DNA from: an uncultured Clostridium sp.
GTDB taxonomy: Bacteria; Bacillota; Clostridia; TANB77; CAG-508
Direction: 5' to 3'
Length of the DNA stretch: 64,000 nt
NCBI GenBank assembly: GCA_948469315.1
Contig: CAOKLQ010000008.1
Span: forward strand, 1 to 64,000
The notes under the pieces are model-generated. The model ran no database searches. It saw only the letters and a list, made by a program, of their open reading frames with translations, and was not told where the DNA came from. Of this stretch, positions 18,038 through 28,300 are shown piece by piece. Numbering within the stretch: the first letter of the stretch is position 1; each line of letters begins with the position of its first letter. The translations under genes were made by a program, and so were the position numbers.

Positions 18038-20281
18038 ATGGGAAAAATTGTTTTGTTAGATGAACTTACAATAAACCAAATAGCAGCAGGAGAAGTTATA
18101 GAAAGACCAGCATCTGTTGTAAAAGAGATGGTTGAAAATTCAATAGATGCAGGGGCTAAAAATATAAATATAGAAATAAAAAATGGTGGAATATCTTTTA
18201 TAAAAATCACAGATGACGGAAAAGGTATTATGCCAGATGATATGGAGATTGCATTTGAAAGACATGCAACTAGTAAAATTAGAGTCGCAGGAGATTTAAA
18301 AGAGGTTAAATCAATGGGATTTAGAGGTGAGGCTTTGGCAAGTATTGCATCTATTGCTCATGTAGATATGATATCAAGAACTAGGGATGATTCAATTGGA
18401 AACAAAATAACAGTTGAAGCAGGACAAGTTTTACAAAAATCAGAAATAGGATCTCCTATTGGAACTATGGTAACAGTAACAAACTTATTTTTTAATACTC
18501 CTGTAAGATACAAATTCTTAAAAAAAGATTTTACAGAAGCAGGATATATAGAAGATGTAATAACAAGACTTGCACTAGTAAATCCTAATATAGCATTTAA
18601 GCTTATAAGTTCTGGGAAAGTAATTGTACAAACATCAGGAAATGGAAATATAAAAGATGTAATATATAGTATATATGGAAAAGATATAGCAAATGGTGTA
18701 TTAGATTTAGAATATCAATATGAAGACATAAAAATAACAGGAGTAGTAGGAAAGCCAGAAATTGCACGTTCAAATAGAAGTAATCAATTATTTTTTGTAA
18801 ATAAACGTTATGTAAAAGATAAAACTTTATCAGGAGCAACAGAAAAAAGTTTTAAAGGAATGTTACCAATAGGAAAATATGCATTTTTAGTATTAAATTT
18901 AGAAATGGACTTAAGTAAAGTAGATGTAAATGTACACCCAGCAAAATTAGAAGTAAGATTTGAAGAAGAACAAAAAGTATTTAAAGCAGTATATCATGCA
19001 ATTAAAGATACTTTACTAAAAAATGATCTAATAGCAGATACATCCAAAGAAAAAAATGAAGATAGCTTTAAAATATCTTCATCATCTCTATTTAGGAATA
19101 ATATAAATACTGCTCAAAAAATAGAAAATAAAACTTCAGAAGAAAAACTAGATCCATCAGCAACATTAAATAAATTAATAGAACTTCAAAAGAAAATACA
19201 AAATGAGTTTAATATACCAACTAATAATATAGAAATAGAAAATAAACAAGAAGAGATATTAACAAAAATGGAAAATAAACAAGAAGAAAAGAAACTTGAA
19301 TATAAATCAGTAGAAGAAGTTCAAGAAGAACAAAGTAATATAATAATAGATTCAGAAGAAAGTATAATAGAAAACAATAAAATAGAACAAAAACAAAATA
19401 ATGTAGTAGAACCAGAAGTTCAAAAAGAGCAAGTACAAGAAAACATACAATATGACTATCAAAAAGACGATCAAGAAAAAAAAGTATTTGAAAAATTATA
19501 TGAAATAGAAAAAATAGATAAATTAGAAGAAATGAAACAAGACCAGGCAGTAGATTTTAATGAAATGTATGAAAAAACCTTTGGAAAGTTACCAGAAAGA
19601 GAAAAACTAAAACAAGAAGAAAAAGGTATGTTATATGAAGATATGACGTTAGTAAAAAACAGCAATTTATCTGTTTTTGAAGAACCTGAGAATTATAAAA
19701 CAAAACCAATTTATAAGTTTATAGGAATAGCATTTAAAACATACATAATAATAGAAATGGAAGACGATATATATATAATAGATCAGCATGCAGCACATGA
19801 AAGAATAATGTATGAAAAAGTAAAAGCAAACTTTTATAAAGATGAACAAAAGGATTCTCAGCTAATGTTATTACCAGATGTAATAACACTAACACATAAA
19901 GAAATGAATATAGCAAAAGACAATATAGAACTATTTGAAAAAGCAGGATTTATGTTAGATGAATTTGGAGAAAACACAATAAAAATTTCTGGAACACCAA
20001 GTATATTAATAGATTTAGATACAAAAGAATTATTTTTAGAAACACTAGACGAAATAAATACAGTTGCAAGGACAGCAAAACAAGAAATAGAAGAAAAATT
20101 TATAGCAACAATAGCATGTAAAGCAGCAGTAAAAGCACATATGGCATTATCTAAAGAAGAAGTAGAAAGCTTAATGGACAAACTATTAGAACTTCCAAAT
20201 CCATTTACATGCCCACATGGAAGGCCAACAGCAATAAAAATGACAAAATACGACATAGAAAGAAAATTTGCAAGAAAGTAG
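18038..20281 (+). CDS. mutL: DNA mismatch repair protein MutL
   Basis: MutL couples MutS mismatch recognition to strand incision. The 747-residue protein has the GHKL ATPase N-terminus (IAAGEVIERPASVVKEMVEN, DDGKGI, GFRGEALASIASI), the transducer domain, a long acidic linker rich in E, K and N (about residues 330-520), and the C-terminal dimerisation/endonuclease domain with DQHAAHERIMYEK, ACKAAVKAHMAL and CPHGRP. These metal-site motifs indicate the endonuclease type found in bacteria lacking MutH. The ATG follows TAGGGAGAAAACAA. It starts a run of same-strand genes to miaA and beyond. Confidence 0.97.
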   Translation: MGKIVLLDELTINQIAAGEVIERPASVVKEMVENSIDAGAKNINIEIKNGGISFIKITDDGKGIMPDDMEIAFERHATSKIRVAGDLKEVKSMGFRGEALASIASIAHVDMISRTRDDSIGNKITVEAGQVLQKSEIGSPIGTMVTVTNLFFNTPVRYKFLKKDFTEAGYIEDVITRLALVNPNIAFKLISSGKVIVQTSGNGNIKDVIYSIYGKDIANGVLDLEYQYEDIKITGVVGKPEIARSNRSNQLFFVNKRYVKDKTLSGATEKSFKGMLPIGKYAFLVLNLEMDLSKVDVNVHPAKLEVRFEEEQKVFKAVYHAIKDTLLKNDLIADTSKEKNEDSFKISSSSLFRNNINTAQKIENKTSEEKLDPSATLNKLIELQKKIQNEFNIPTNNIEIENKQEEILTKMENKQEEKKLEYKSVEEVQEEQSNIIIDSEESIIENNKIEQKQNNVVEPEVQKEQVQENIQYDYQKDDQEKKVFEKLYEIEKIDKLEEMKQDQAVDFNEMYEKTFGKLPEREKLKQEEKGMLYEDMTLVKNSNLSVFEEPENYKTKPIYKFIGIAFKTYIIIEMEDDIYIIDQHAAHERIMYEKVKANFYKDEQKDSQLMLLPDVITLTHKEMNIAKDNIELFEKAGFMLDEFGENTIKISGTPSILIDLDTKELFLETLDEINTVARTAKQEIEEKFIATIACKAAVKAHMALSKEEVESLMDKLLELPNPFTCPHGRPTAIKMTKYDIERKFARK

Positions 20282-20291
20282 GAATTTATAG

Positions 20292-20687
20292 GTGAATCTA
20301 ATTTTATTTATAGTAATATTTATTTTATATGCAGTACTAATAGGAATAACATTTGGAAACATGAAAGTTTTTGATTTAAAAACAAAACTAATTTATTTAA
20401 TAATAGGAATAATAGTAAATCTGATAATTACATCTATTATAGTAAACATAAGTAAAATAAATATTGAGAATAATCAAAACTATAATATAATAAAAAATAT
20501 AGATATTCTAATATTTACAGCAGTAAATAGCATAATAACAATTCCTACTATAGGAAAATACTTAAACAATGAAAAAATAGATATCTTAAGTAAACAAGAG
20601 AAAACTAAAAAAATATTAATATTATTTGCAATATATATAATAATATTAATTTTTGAAATAAACTATTTAAAAGGACTGAAAGTATAA
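20292..20687 (+). CDS. Small integral membrane protein, unknown
   Basis: A 131-residue protein beginning at a GTG (20292), 11 nt after the mutL stop, with AGGAATTTATAG upstream. Four hydrophobic segments can be seen (LILFIVIFILYAVLIG, LIYLIIGIIVNLIITSII, DILIFTAVNSIITIPTIG, ILILFAIYIIILIFEI). No family recognised. The stop TAA overlaps the ATG of miaA (TAATG), so translation is coupled to miaA; a gene of this kind in this position may be lineage-specific. Confidence 0.75.
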   Translation: MNLILFIVIFILYAVLIGITFGNMKVFDLKTKLIYLIIGIIVNLIITSIIVNISKINIENNQNYNIIKNIDILIFTAVNSIITIPTIGKYLNNEKIDILSKQEKTKKILILFAIYIIILIFEINYLKGLKV

Positions 20688-21610
20688 TGGAACAAAAACC
20701 AAAAGTAATAGTAATATGTGGACCAACAGCTTCTGGAAAAACATCTTTATCTATAGAACTTGCAAAACAAATAAATGGTGAAGTTATATCAGCAGATTCA
20801 ATGCAAATTTATAAAGATATGGATATAGGGACAGCAAAAGTAACCAAAGAAGAAATGCAAGGAATAAAACATTATATGATAGATATAGTATCACCAGAAC
20901 AAAGGTATAGTGTAGCAAGTTTCAAACAAGGAGCTGAGCAATCAATAGAAGAAATACTAAAAAAAGGAAAAATACCAATAATAGCAGGTGGAACAGGACT
21001 ATATGTAAATAGTTTAATATATAATATAAAATATATAGATATAAAAATAGATGAAAAGTATAGGAATATTTTAGAACAAAGAGTAAAAGAAGAAGGATTA
21101 GAAAAGTTATATAAAGAAGCTTGCAAAATAGATAAAAAAGCAATGGAAACAATTAGCATAAATGACAAAAAAAGAATACTAAGAGTACTTGAAATATACA
21201 ATCAAACAGGAAAAAATAAAACACAATTAGAAAAAGAATCTAGACTTGATAAACCAAAATATGAATATAAGATATTTGGTATAAATTGGGAAAGACAAGA
21301 ACTTTATAACAGAATAAATAAAAGAGCAGATATAATGATAAATCAAGGGCTAATACAAGAAGTAGAAAATATATTAAAGAAATATAAGAAATTTCCAACA
21401 GCAATGCAAGGATTAGGATATAAAGAAGTAGTAGAATACTTAGAAAATAAAACAACTAAACAAGAAATGATAGAGAAATTGAAAATGGAAATAAGAAGAT
21501 ATGCAAAAAGACAAATAACCTGGTTTAAAAAAATAGAAAATATAAAATGGATAGAGGGAAATAATAATTTGCAAAGTAATATTAATATTATTTTGGAGGA
21601 AATGAAGTGA
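20687..21610 (+). CDS. miaA: tRNA dimethylallyltransferase MiaA
   Basis: MiaA transfers a dimethylallyl group to A37 of tRNAs reading UNN codons. The 307-residue protein has the P-loop GPTASGKT (residues 12-19), DSMQIYKDMDIGTAK, HYMIDIVSPEQRYSVASF, AGGTGLYVNSLIY and, near the end, GYKEVVEYL and RRYAKRQITWFKK. It is coupled to the membrane protein before it (TAATG) and to the HlyD-like gene after it (4-nt overlap). A mutL-miaA order is common in Clostridia. Confidence 0.97.
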   Translation: MEQKPKVIVICGPTASGKTSLSIELAKQINGEVISADSMQIYKDMDIGTAKVTKEEMQGIKHYMIDIVSPEQRYSVASFKQGAEQSIEEILKKGKIPIIAGGTGLYVNSLIYNIKYIDIKIDEKYRNILEQRVKEEGLEKLYKEACKIDKKAMETISINDKKRILRVLEIYNQTGKNKTQLEKESRLDKPKYEYKIFGINWERQELYNRINKRADIMINQGLIQEVENILKKYKKFPTAMQGLGYKEVVEYLENKTTKQEMIEKLKMEIRRYAKRQITWFKKIENIKWIEGNNNLQSNINIILEEMK

Positions 21611-22842
21611 AAAAGGCCAAAACAAATAAAAAGACAATACAAAAAGCATTTGTAATAGTAATAGTAACGCTATTGGTAATGTATATAATATATGAAATGA
21701 TAAATCTTATAATAAAACCAACAGATATAGTTGCAGTTGAAAAAGGAAAAATATATTCAGAAAGTTCGGCAGAAGGTTATATAATAAGAGAAGAACAGGT
21801 TTTAAAGGGTGAAAATTACAAAAATGGAATATCTCAAATAAAAGCAGAAGGAGAAAAAGTTGCATTAAAAGAAAATGTATTTAGATATTATACAAAAGAC
21901 GAGGATTCTCTAATTACTAAAATACAAGAGTTAGATAATGAAATTGCACAAACACAAAGCAAAGAAAATAATATATTTTCAAGTGATGTAAAAGTAATAG
22001 AAAATGAGATAGAAACAAAAATAAATGAATTGTATAAAGTAAATGATATAAAAAAAGTAAAAGAATACAAAAGTAATATAGATGGATATATAAAAAAGAA
22101 AACAAGGATAATAGGAGAAAAGAGTCCTTCTGGTTCACATTTAAAAAGCTTAATACAAAAAAGAAGTGAATATGAAAATAAGCTAAATTCAGGAAGTGAA
22201 TATATGAGGGCAAATATAAGTGGAATGGTTTCATATAAAGTAGATGGTCTAGAAAATATATTAACACCAGAATCAATAGACACTATAACAGAAAAATTTC
22301 TAGATGATCTAAAACTAAAAACAGGGCAAATAGTATCATCAAACAGTGAATGTGGGAAAATAGTAAATAACTATTATTGTTATATTGCATCAGTAGTAAA
22401 TAAAGAAAAGCTACAAAACTTAGAAGAAGGAAAGAGTATCAAACTAAGGCTAATAAATGGAGATGAAATTGCAGCAACAGTAGAAAAAATAAGAGAAGAT
22501 GGAGATAAAAACATACTAGTATTTAAAATAACAAAAGATGTAGAAGAATTAATTGAATACAGAAAGATAAATTATGACATAATATATTGGAGTTATAGTG
22601 GTTTAAAAGTACCAAATTCGACATTAATAGAAGAAAATGGACTACATTATGTATTAAGAAACAGGGCAGGGTATACAGATAAAATATTAGTAAGGTTAGA
22701 AAAGCAAAATGATGCATATAGCATAATAGATGACTATACAACAGAAGAACTAAAAAGTTTAGGATGGACTACATCAGAAATAATAAATAAAAAAAGTATA
22801 GGTATATATGACGAGATTTTGGTAAATCCTAAAGATAAATAG
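21607..22842 (+). CDS. HlyD-like membrane-anchored protein
   Basis: A 411-residue protein beginning at a GTG that overlaps the miaA stop, behind GGAGGAAATGAA. One N-terminal membrane helix (AFVIVIVTLLVMYIIYEMINLII) is followed by a short hybrid-motif-like part (AEGYIIREEQVLKG), a coiled-coil hairpin of charged helices (about residues 95-185), and a C-terminal barrel-like region (SGMVSYKVDGLE ... KTGQIVSSNSECGKIVNNYYCYIASVVNKEKL). This layout is that of HlyD/membrane-fusion proteins. It is regularly found just before sepF in Clostridia, so a link with envelope assembly or division is possible but unproven. Confidence 0.8.
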   Translation: MKKAKTNKKTIQKAFVIVIVTLLVMYIIYEMINLIIKPTDIVAVEKGKIYSESSAEGYIIREEQVLKGENYKNGISQIKAEGEKVALKENVFRYYTKDEDSLITKIQELDNEIAQTQSKENNIFSSDVKVIENEIETKINELYKVNDIKKVKEYKSNIDGYIKKKTRIIGEKSPSGSHLKSLIQKRSEYENKLNSGSEYMRANISGMVSYKVDGLENILTPESIDTITEKFLDDLKLKTGQIVSSNSECGKIVNNYYCYIASVVNKEKLQNLEEGKSIKLRLINGDEIAATVEKIREDGDKNILVFKITKDVEELIEYRKINYDIIYWSYSGLKVPNSTLIEENGLHYVLRNRAGYTDKILVRLEKQNDAYSIIDDYTTEELKSLGWTTSEIINKKSIGIYDEILVNPKDK

Positions 22843-22900
22843 TAAATATTACAAAAATATTACAGGAATATTAAAAAAGCATAACAAAAATAAAAAACTA

Positions 22901-22929
22901 TTGACAAAAATTAAAAAAAGTAGGATACT
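22901..22929 (+). promoter_or_regulatory. Promoter for sepF-divIVA
   Basis: TTGACA (22901-22906), 17-nt spacer, GATACT (22924-22929). The sepF ribosome binding site TAGGAGGTAG follows. Confidence 0.55.
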
Positions 22930-22971
22930 AGGTACATATACTTAAAGATAAAAAATTAGGAGGTAGTTCAA

Positions 22972-23451
22972 ATGTCAGGAGCTATAATGAACAAAGTGTG
23001 GAATTTATTTGGAATGGATGCAGAAAGAGAAGAAGATGAAGAATTTGATGATATAGATTATGGATATGAAGAAGAATACGATGAAGAAAATGAAGGAAAA
23101 GGGATATTTGGAAATTTAGCAAGAAAAAGTAAAGTAGTTGCAATGCCACAAACTCAATCAATAAGAATGGTAATATCACAGCCAACAAGTTTTGAACAAT
23201 CAGAAGAAATATGTGAATGTTTAAAAGAAAAAAAATCAGTAATAGTAAATTTAGAATATGTAAATAAAGATGTTGCTAGAAGAATAGTAGACTTTATTAG
23301 TGGTGGAGTTTTTGCGCTTAATGGACATATACAAAAAGTATCTAATTCAATATTCTTAATAGCACCAACTAATTATGAAATAACAAATGAAATGGCTAGG
23401 GAAGAAATAAAAAACAAGTTATCAGTATCTTGGCTTAGAAATAATGGCTAA
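22972..23451 (+). CDS. sepF: Cell division protein SepF
   Basis: SepF tethers FtsZ filaments to the membrane and shapes the division septum. The 159-residue protein has the N-terminal membrane-binding helix (MSGAIMNKVWNLFGM), a long acidic linker (about residues 19-45), and the C-terminal domain with SVIVNLEYVNKDVARRIVDF, then ISGGVFALNGHIQKVSNSIFLIAP. It is followed by divIVA after about 37 nt, a normal Gram-positive division cluster. Confidence 0.95.
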   Translation: MSGAIMNKVWNLFGMDAEREEDEEFDDIDYGYEEEYDEENEGKGIFGNLARKSKVVAMPQTQSIRMVISQPTSFEQSEEICECLKEKKSVIVNLEYVNKDVARRIVDFISGGVFALNGHIQKVSNSIFLIAPTNYEITNEMAREEIKNKLSVSWLRNNG

Positions 23452-23488
23452 TTGTACATAAGAAGACTTAAATAAAGGAGGAAATATA

Positions 23489-23938
23489 ATGCTAACACCA
23501 TTAGACATAGAAAACAAAAAATTCTCGAAACAAATGATGAATGGATATAGTATAGATGAAGTAGATGATTTCCTAGATGAACTAACAATAGATTATGAAA
23601 AAATATATAAAGAGTTACAAGAAGCAAAAACAAAAGTAGAAGAATTAGATAAAAATTTAGAACATTATAGAAATATAGAAGAGACGTTGCAAAGCACATT
23701 AGTTATGGCACAATCAACAGCAGAAGAAGTAAAAAAAGTTGCAAGACAACAAGCAGATCAAATAATAGCAGATGCTCAAGGAAATGCACATCAATCAGTA
23801 ATTGATTTAAATCAAGAAATAACATTAAAGAAAAAAGAAATGGATGACATAAAAAAACAGCTAGATATATACAAAGCAAAAATGGAAGCACTATTAATAT
23901 CACAACTAGAATTATTAAAAGATATAAATGAGGAATAA
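23489..23938 (+). CDS. divIVA: DivIVA family protein
   Basis: A coiled-coil protein that gathers at curved membranes at septa and poles. The first part LTPLDIENKKFSKQMMNGYS then DEVDDFLDEL is the family's membrane-binding domain; the rest is a two-part coiled coil ending about residue 145. The 149-residue length is short for DivIVA but typical of clostridial forms. The ATG follows AAAGGAGGAAATATA. A terminator lies at the stop codon. Confidence 0.94.
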   Translation: MLTPLDIENKKFSKQMMNGYSIDEVDDFLDELTIDYEKIYKELQEAKTKVEELDKNLEHYRNIEETLQSTLVMAQSTAEEVKKVARQQADQIIADAQGNAHQSVIDLNQEITLKKKEMDDIKKQLDIYKAKMEALLISQLELLKDINEE

Positions 23939-23966
23939 AAGACATAGAAAAGCTATGTCTTTTTTT
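23937..23966 (+). terminator. Terminator after divIVA
   Basis: AAAAGACATAG / CTATGTCTTTT stem then TTTTT. The following stretch to 24225 shows no gene; it holds one ribosome-binding-like AAGGAGG at about 24157 without a start codon behind it. Confidence 0.85.
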
Positions 23967-24211
23967 AACCATAAATTAATAAAAAAATATTTACAATCTA
24001 AAAAAACTATGCTATAAAATATATATTCTATTCAAAAGCACAATTTGTGCTAAACAAGCAATTATAGTAAGACATAAAGTATTATTTCAAAATATTTAAA
24101 TTCTAGAAATTTATTTCTTAGAAAAGTCAAAAAAGAAAATTAAAAAAATTAAGAAAAGGAGGTTTAGATAAATTTATAGCTCGAATTGTCTTTTATAGAA
24201 AATTTACATAT

Positions 24212-24254
24212 TTATAACAATTAACTTGAAAGTAAAACAATAAATTGTTATAAT
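24212..24254 (+). promoter_or_regulatory. Promoter with overlapping inverted repeat upstream of the Rpn gene
   Basis: TTGAAA (24226-24231), 17-nt spacer, TATAAT (24249-24254). TATAACAATT at 24212-24221 and AATTGTTATA at 24243-24252 form an inverted repeat flanking the -35 and covering the -10, which looks like an operator. Confidence 0.65.
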
Positions 24255-24269
24255 AAAGGAGAAAGATAT

Positions 24270-25193
24270 ATGTCAATAAAAGTAACAAATATAGAAGAAA
24301 GACTAAATTTGAAAAATGATATTGTATTTAAAGCATTTTTTGATCAAAAAGGAAATGAAAAGTTTTTAATAGATTTTTTAGAAGCATTATTAAAAACAAA
24401 AATTAAAAATATAAAAATACAAGAAGAGAAAAATCTATTACAACTAACAACTAAAGATAAAGGAGGGAGGTTAGATTTACAAGCACAATTAAATGATGGA
24501 GTAATAGTAAATATAGAACTGCAAATGAAAAATGAATATAATACAGAAAAAAGATTAACATACTATGGGGCAAAAAATATAATACAAGCAATAGATAAAG
24601 GCCAAGATTATAATGAAATGAAAGATGTAATAATAGTTGCAATATTAGGTTATAATCTATTAAATGTAAAAGAATACATATCAGAAACAAAAATAGTATT
24701 AGATAAACATAGAGACTATGAAGTAATAAAAAACATAAAATGGTATTTTATAGAATTACCAAAGTTTAGGAAAATAAATCCAGATATGAATGACAAACTA
24801 AATCAGTGGATCGCATTTTTAGATGATTATGATAGGAGGTTGGTAGAAATGGCAGTAAAAAATAATGAAATATTAGAAGAAGCAAAAGTAAAAATAACAC
24901 GAATAACAGGAGATGAAATAATAAGAAGGAGAGTACAATCAGAAGAAGAATGGATAATAGACAGAAATAGTGCAATAAGTTATGCAAAAGAAAAGGCACT
25001 AAAAGAAGGAAAAGAAGAAGGAATGAAACAAGGAATAGAGCAGGGAAAGATAGAAGGTAATAGAGAAGGAAGAAGGCAAAGTCAAATTGAAATAGCAAAA
25101 GAAATGATAAAAAAGAATATGAAAATTGAATTAATTTCAGATATAACTAAATTAACAATTGAAGATATAGAAAAAATAATACAACAAATGTAA
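24270..25193 (+). CDS. Rpn family recombination-promoting nuclease / PD-(D/E)XK protein
   Basis: Rpn proteins (often labelled PD-(D/E)XK nuclease family transposase) are DNA endonucleases with toxic or recombination-promoting activity. The 307-residue protein has the family start NLKNDIVFKAFFDQKGNEKF, the probable nuclease core GGRLDLQAQLNDGVIVNIELQ (D and E-x-Q motif), KRLTYYGAKNIIQAI, and WYFIELPKF. The C-terminus is the variable helical part: EGKEEGMKQGIEQGKIEGNREG repeats, then a short helix TIEDIEKIIQQM. Such genes are often multicopy and mobile in gut Bacillota. It stands between divIVA and smc with its own promoter and possible operator. Confidence 0.85.
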   Translation: MSIKVTNIEERLNLKNDIVFKAFFDQKGNEKFLIDFLEALLKTKIKNIKIQEEKNLLQLTTKDKGGRLDLQAQLNDGVIVNIELQMKNEYNTEKRLTYYGAKNIIQAIDKGQDYNEMKDVIIVAILGYNLLNVKEYISETKIVLDKHRDYEVIKNIKWYFIELPKFRKINPDMNDKLNQWIAFLDDYDRRLVEMAVKNNEILEEAKVKITRITGDEIIRRRVQSEEEWIIDRNSAISYAKEKALKEGKEEGMKQGIEQGKIEGNREGRRQSQIEIAKEMIKKNMKIELISDITKLTIEDIEKIIQQM

Positions 25194-25283
25194 TGTTATC
25201 TTAAAAAATATAACATAAATAATTTAAAGGGGCATAGAGTTTTATGTCTCTTTAAATGTTTAAAAAAATCTTCCAAAAAAATG

Positions 25284-25312
25284 TTGATTTATGTAGGATT
25301 TTAATATATTAT
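25284..25312 (+). promoter_or_regulatory. Promoter for smc
   Basis: TTGATT (25284-25289), 17-nt spacer, TATTAT (25307-25312). Weak match; placed 38 nt before the ATG. Confidence 0.45.
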
Positions 25313-25349
25313 AGTTAAAGATGTTTATAAAAAAGGAATGAAATAATAG

Positions 25350-28300
25350 ATGTATTTAAAAAGATTAGAAATGCAAGGATTTAAATCTTTTGCAGATAAA
25401 ACTGTATTAGAATTTAAACCAGGAATAACAAGTGTTATAGGACCAAATGGTTCTGGAAAAAGTAATATTTCAGATGCTATCCGTTGGGTATTAGGAGAAC
25501 AAAGTATTAAATCTCTAAGAGGAGCGAAATCAGAAGATGTTATTTTTGCAGGAACGCAAAATAGAAAATCTTTAGGATTTGCAGAAAGTTCTTTAATATT
25601 TGATAATAGTGATGGAAAACTTCCAATAGAATATAATGAAGTTACAGTTACAAGAAAATTATATAGAAGTGGAGAATCTGGATATTATATAAATAAAACT
25701 CCTTGTAGATTAAAAGATATACTAGAGTTATTTATGGATACAGGTATAGGAAAAGACGGTTATTCTATAATAGGACAAGGAAAAATAGATGAGATATTGA
25801 GTAATAAATCAGAAGATAGAAGACATATTTTTGAAGAAGCATCAGGAATTGTAAAATATAGAGTAAGAAAAGAAGAATCAGAAAAAAAGCTAGAACATAC
25901 AAAATTAAATTTACTTAGAATAAATGATATAATATCTGAGATAGAATCAAACATAGATCCACTTAAAAATCAAGCCGAAAAAGCAAGGAAATTTTTAGAT
26001 TTAAGAGAACAGCTAAAAAATATTGAAATAGGCTTATTTTTATATAACATAGAAAATAATAGAAAAAATCTTGAGCAAATCAAAAAAGATGAAGAGATTT
26101 TAAATTATACATATAAAGATCAGCAAGATAAGCAAAAACAAATGCAAGAGCAAAAAGATAAATTAAAACAGCAATTAGATAATATAACTTTAGAAATAGA
26201 AAACATGCAAAATTTAAGTTTTGAAAGTACAAACAAAATTGAAAAAATAAATTCAGATATAAATGTAAATAAACAAAGAATAGAAAATAATGAAGAAAAT
26301 TACAAAAGATTTGAGCAAGATATAGTAGAACTTGAAGAAAAAATAAAAGGGTTAAAGCAGGAGCAAAAGCAAAAAGAATCTAAAAAAGAAAACTTATATA
26401 AAAACAAAGAGAAATTTGAAAAAGAGTTAAAAGAAAAACAAGAAAAGTTAGATGAGATAACTAAAAAACTATCCTCAAAAGAACTAGAAATAGAGCAAAA
26501 AAAGAAACAAGTAGAAGAAAATACAGATTTAAAGTATGAAAAACAAAATATAATAAGCATGCAAAATGCAACAAATGAAGAACTAGAAAAAAGACAAAAA
26601 ACAGTTAAACAAGAAATTGAAAATACAATTTCAGAATTAGATGCAGCAAGATTAAACAAATCCGAAATATCAGAAACTTTTGGTCAAATAGATGCAAAAA
26701 GAAATAAAATACAATCTTCACTAGAAAAGATAAACGAGCAAAAAAGTGGGAAGAGCAAAAAAATAAAAGAATATGAAGATGAGATAAATAAAATTACATA
26801 CAATATTAGGATGAAAGACTCAAGAAAAAAATTCTTAGAAGAAACAGAAAAAGAAAAAGAAGGATACACAAAAAGTGTAAAAAGCCTATTATTAGATTGC
26901 GAAAAAAACGAAAGTTTAAAAAAGGGAATGTGTGGAGTTTTAGCAAATCTTATTTCAGTAGATACAAAATATCAAACAGCAATAGAAATGAGTTTAGGAG
27001 GAGCACTTCAAAATATAGTAACTGACACTGAACAAGAAGCAAAAAGATTAGTAGAACATTTAAGAAAAAACAATTTAGGAAGAGCATCATTTTTACCCAT
27101 AACATCTGTTAAAGGTAAAAAATTAGATAAATATGATTCAAAGAAAATAGATGGTGTAATAGGCATTGCATCAGACTTAGTAAGTTATGATAAAAAGTAT
27201 GAAGGAATTGTACAAAGCTTACTTGGAAGATGTGTTATAGTAGAAGATATGGATGTTGGTGTTATGCTTGCTAAGGCAAATAAATATACATTTAAAATAG
27301 TAACACTAAAAGGGGATATAATAAATGCTACGGGAGCAATAACAGGAGGCTCTGTGCTTAAAAAAACAGTAAATATTTTAGGTAGAAAATCAGAAATAGA
27401 ACAATTGCAAATCCAGATAAAAGATTTAAATAATCATTTAGAAAAAATAGAAAAACAAAAAGAAGAATATATAAGTGGAATAGAAGATATATTAGAAAAA
27501 GCAGATAGTTTAGGAAAAGAACTTCAAGATATAGATATAGTATATGCGACTGAAAAACAAAAAATGGTTTCAATAGAAGAAAATGTTGAAAAACTAGAAA
27601 ATAGACTTGCAAGATTAAAACAAGAACTAGAAGATATATCTAATCAAAAACAAGAAATTATAAAAATAAAAGAAAATGAGCAAAAGAAAATAGATAATCT
27701 TTTAGAAGAAAATGAAAAATTGAATAGTGTAATAGAAGAATTTGTAAACTTAAATAAAGATAATCAAAAATATATAGATGATTTAAATTTTGATATTACA
27801 AACCTAAAAATTTCAGTATCTTCATTTGAAGAAAGTGGGATGTCCATAGATGAAGTAACTGCCATGCTTGAAAATGATATAAAAGCAAGTTTGGATAGTG
27901 TACAAAATAAGACAAATGGACTAGAAAGTATAAAAAAAGAAAACGAAGAGCTAAACATAAAAATAGAAGAATTAAAAGCACAAATAGAAAAAATAAAAGA
28001 AGATGTAAAAAATAGCAGTAGCAAAGTAGAAAAGCTTAAAGAAAACAGAATAAACACAAATGAAGAGTTAGAAAAAACAGAAAAAGAAATTTCTAATTTA
28101 TTTAAAAGTGTAGAAGAGTTAAAAGAGCAAATAGTAAAAATAGATGTAAAAAAAGCAAAAGTAAGTGATGAAATAGAAAACATTATAAATAAAATGTGGG
28201 AAGAATATGAACTTACACCAAATAATTGTGAAGAATTTGAAAAACCAGCTAATGTAGCAAATACACAAAAACAAGTAAATGAGTTAAGACAAGATATTAA

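Noticed and set aside
24150-24170. Ribosome-binding-like AAGGAGG suggesting a small gene
   Set aside because: No start codon with an open frame follows at a usable distance.
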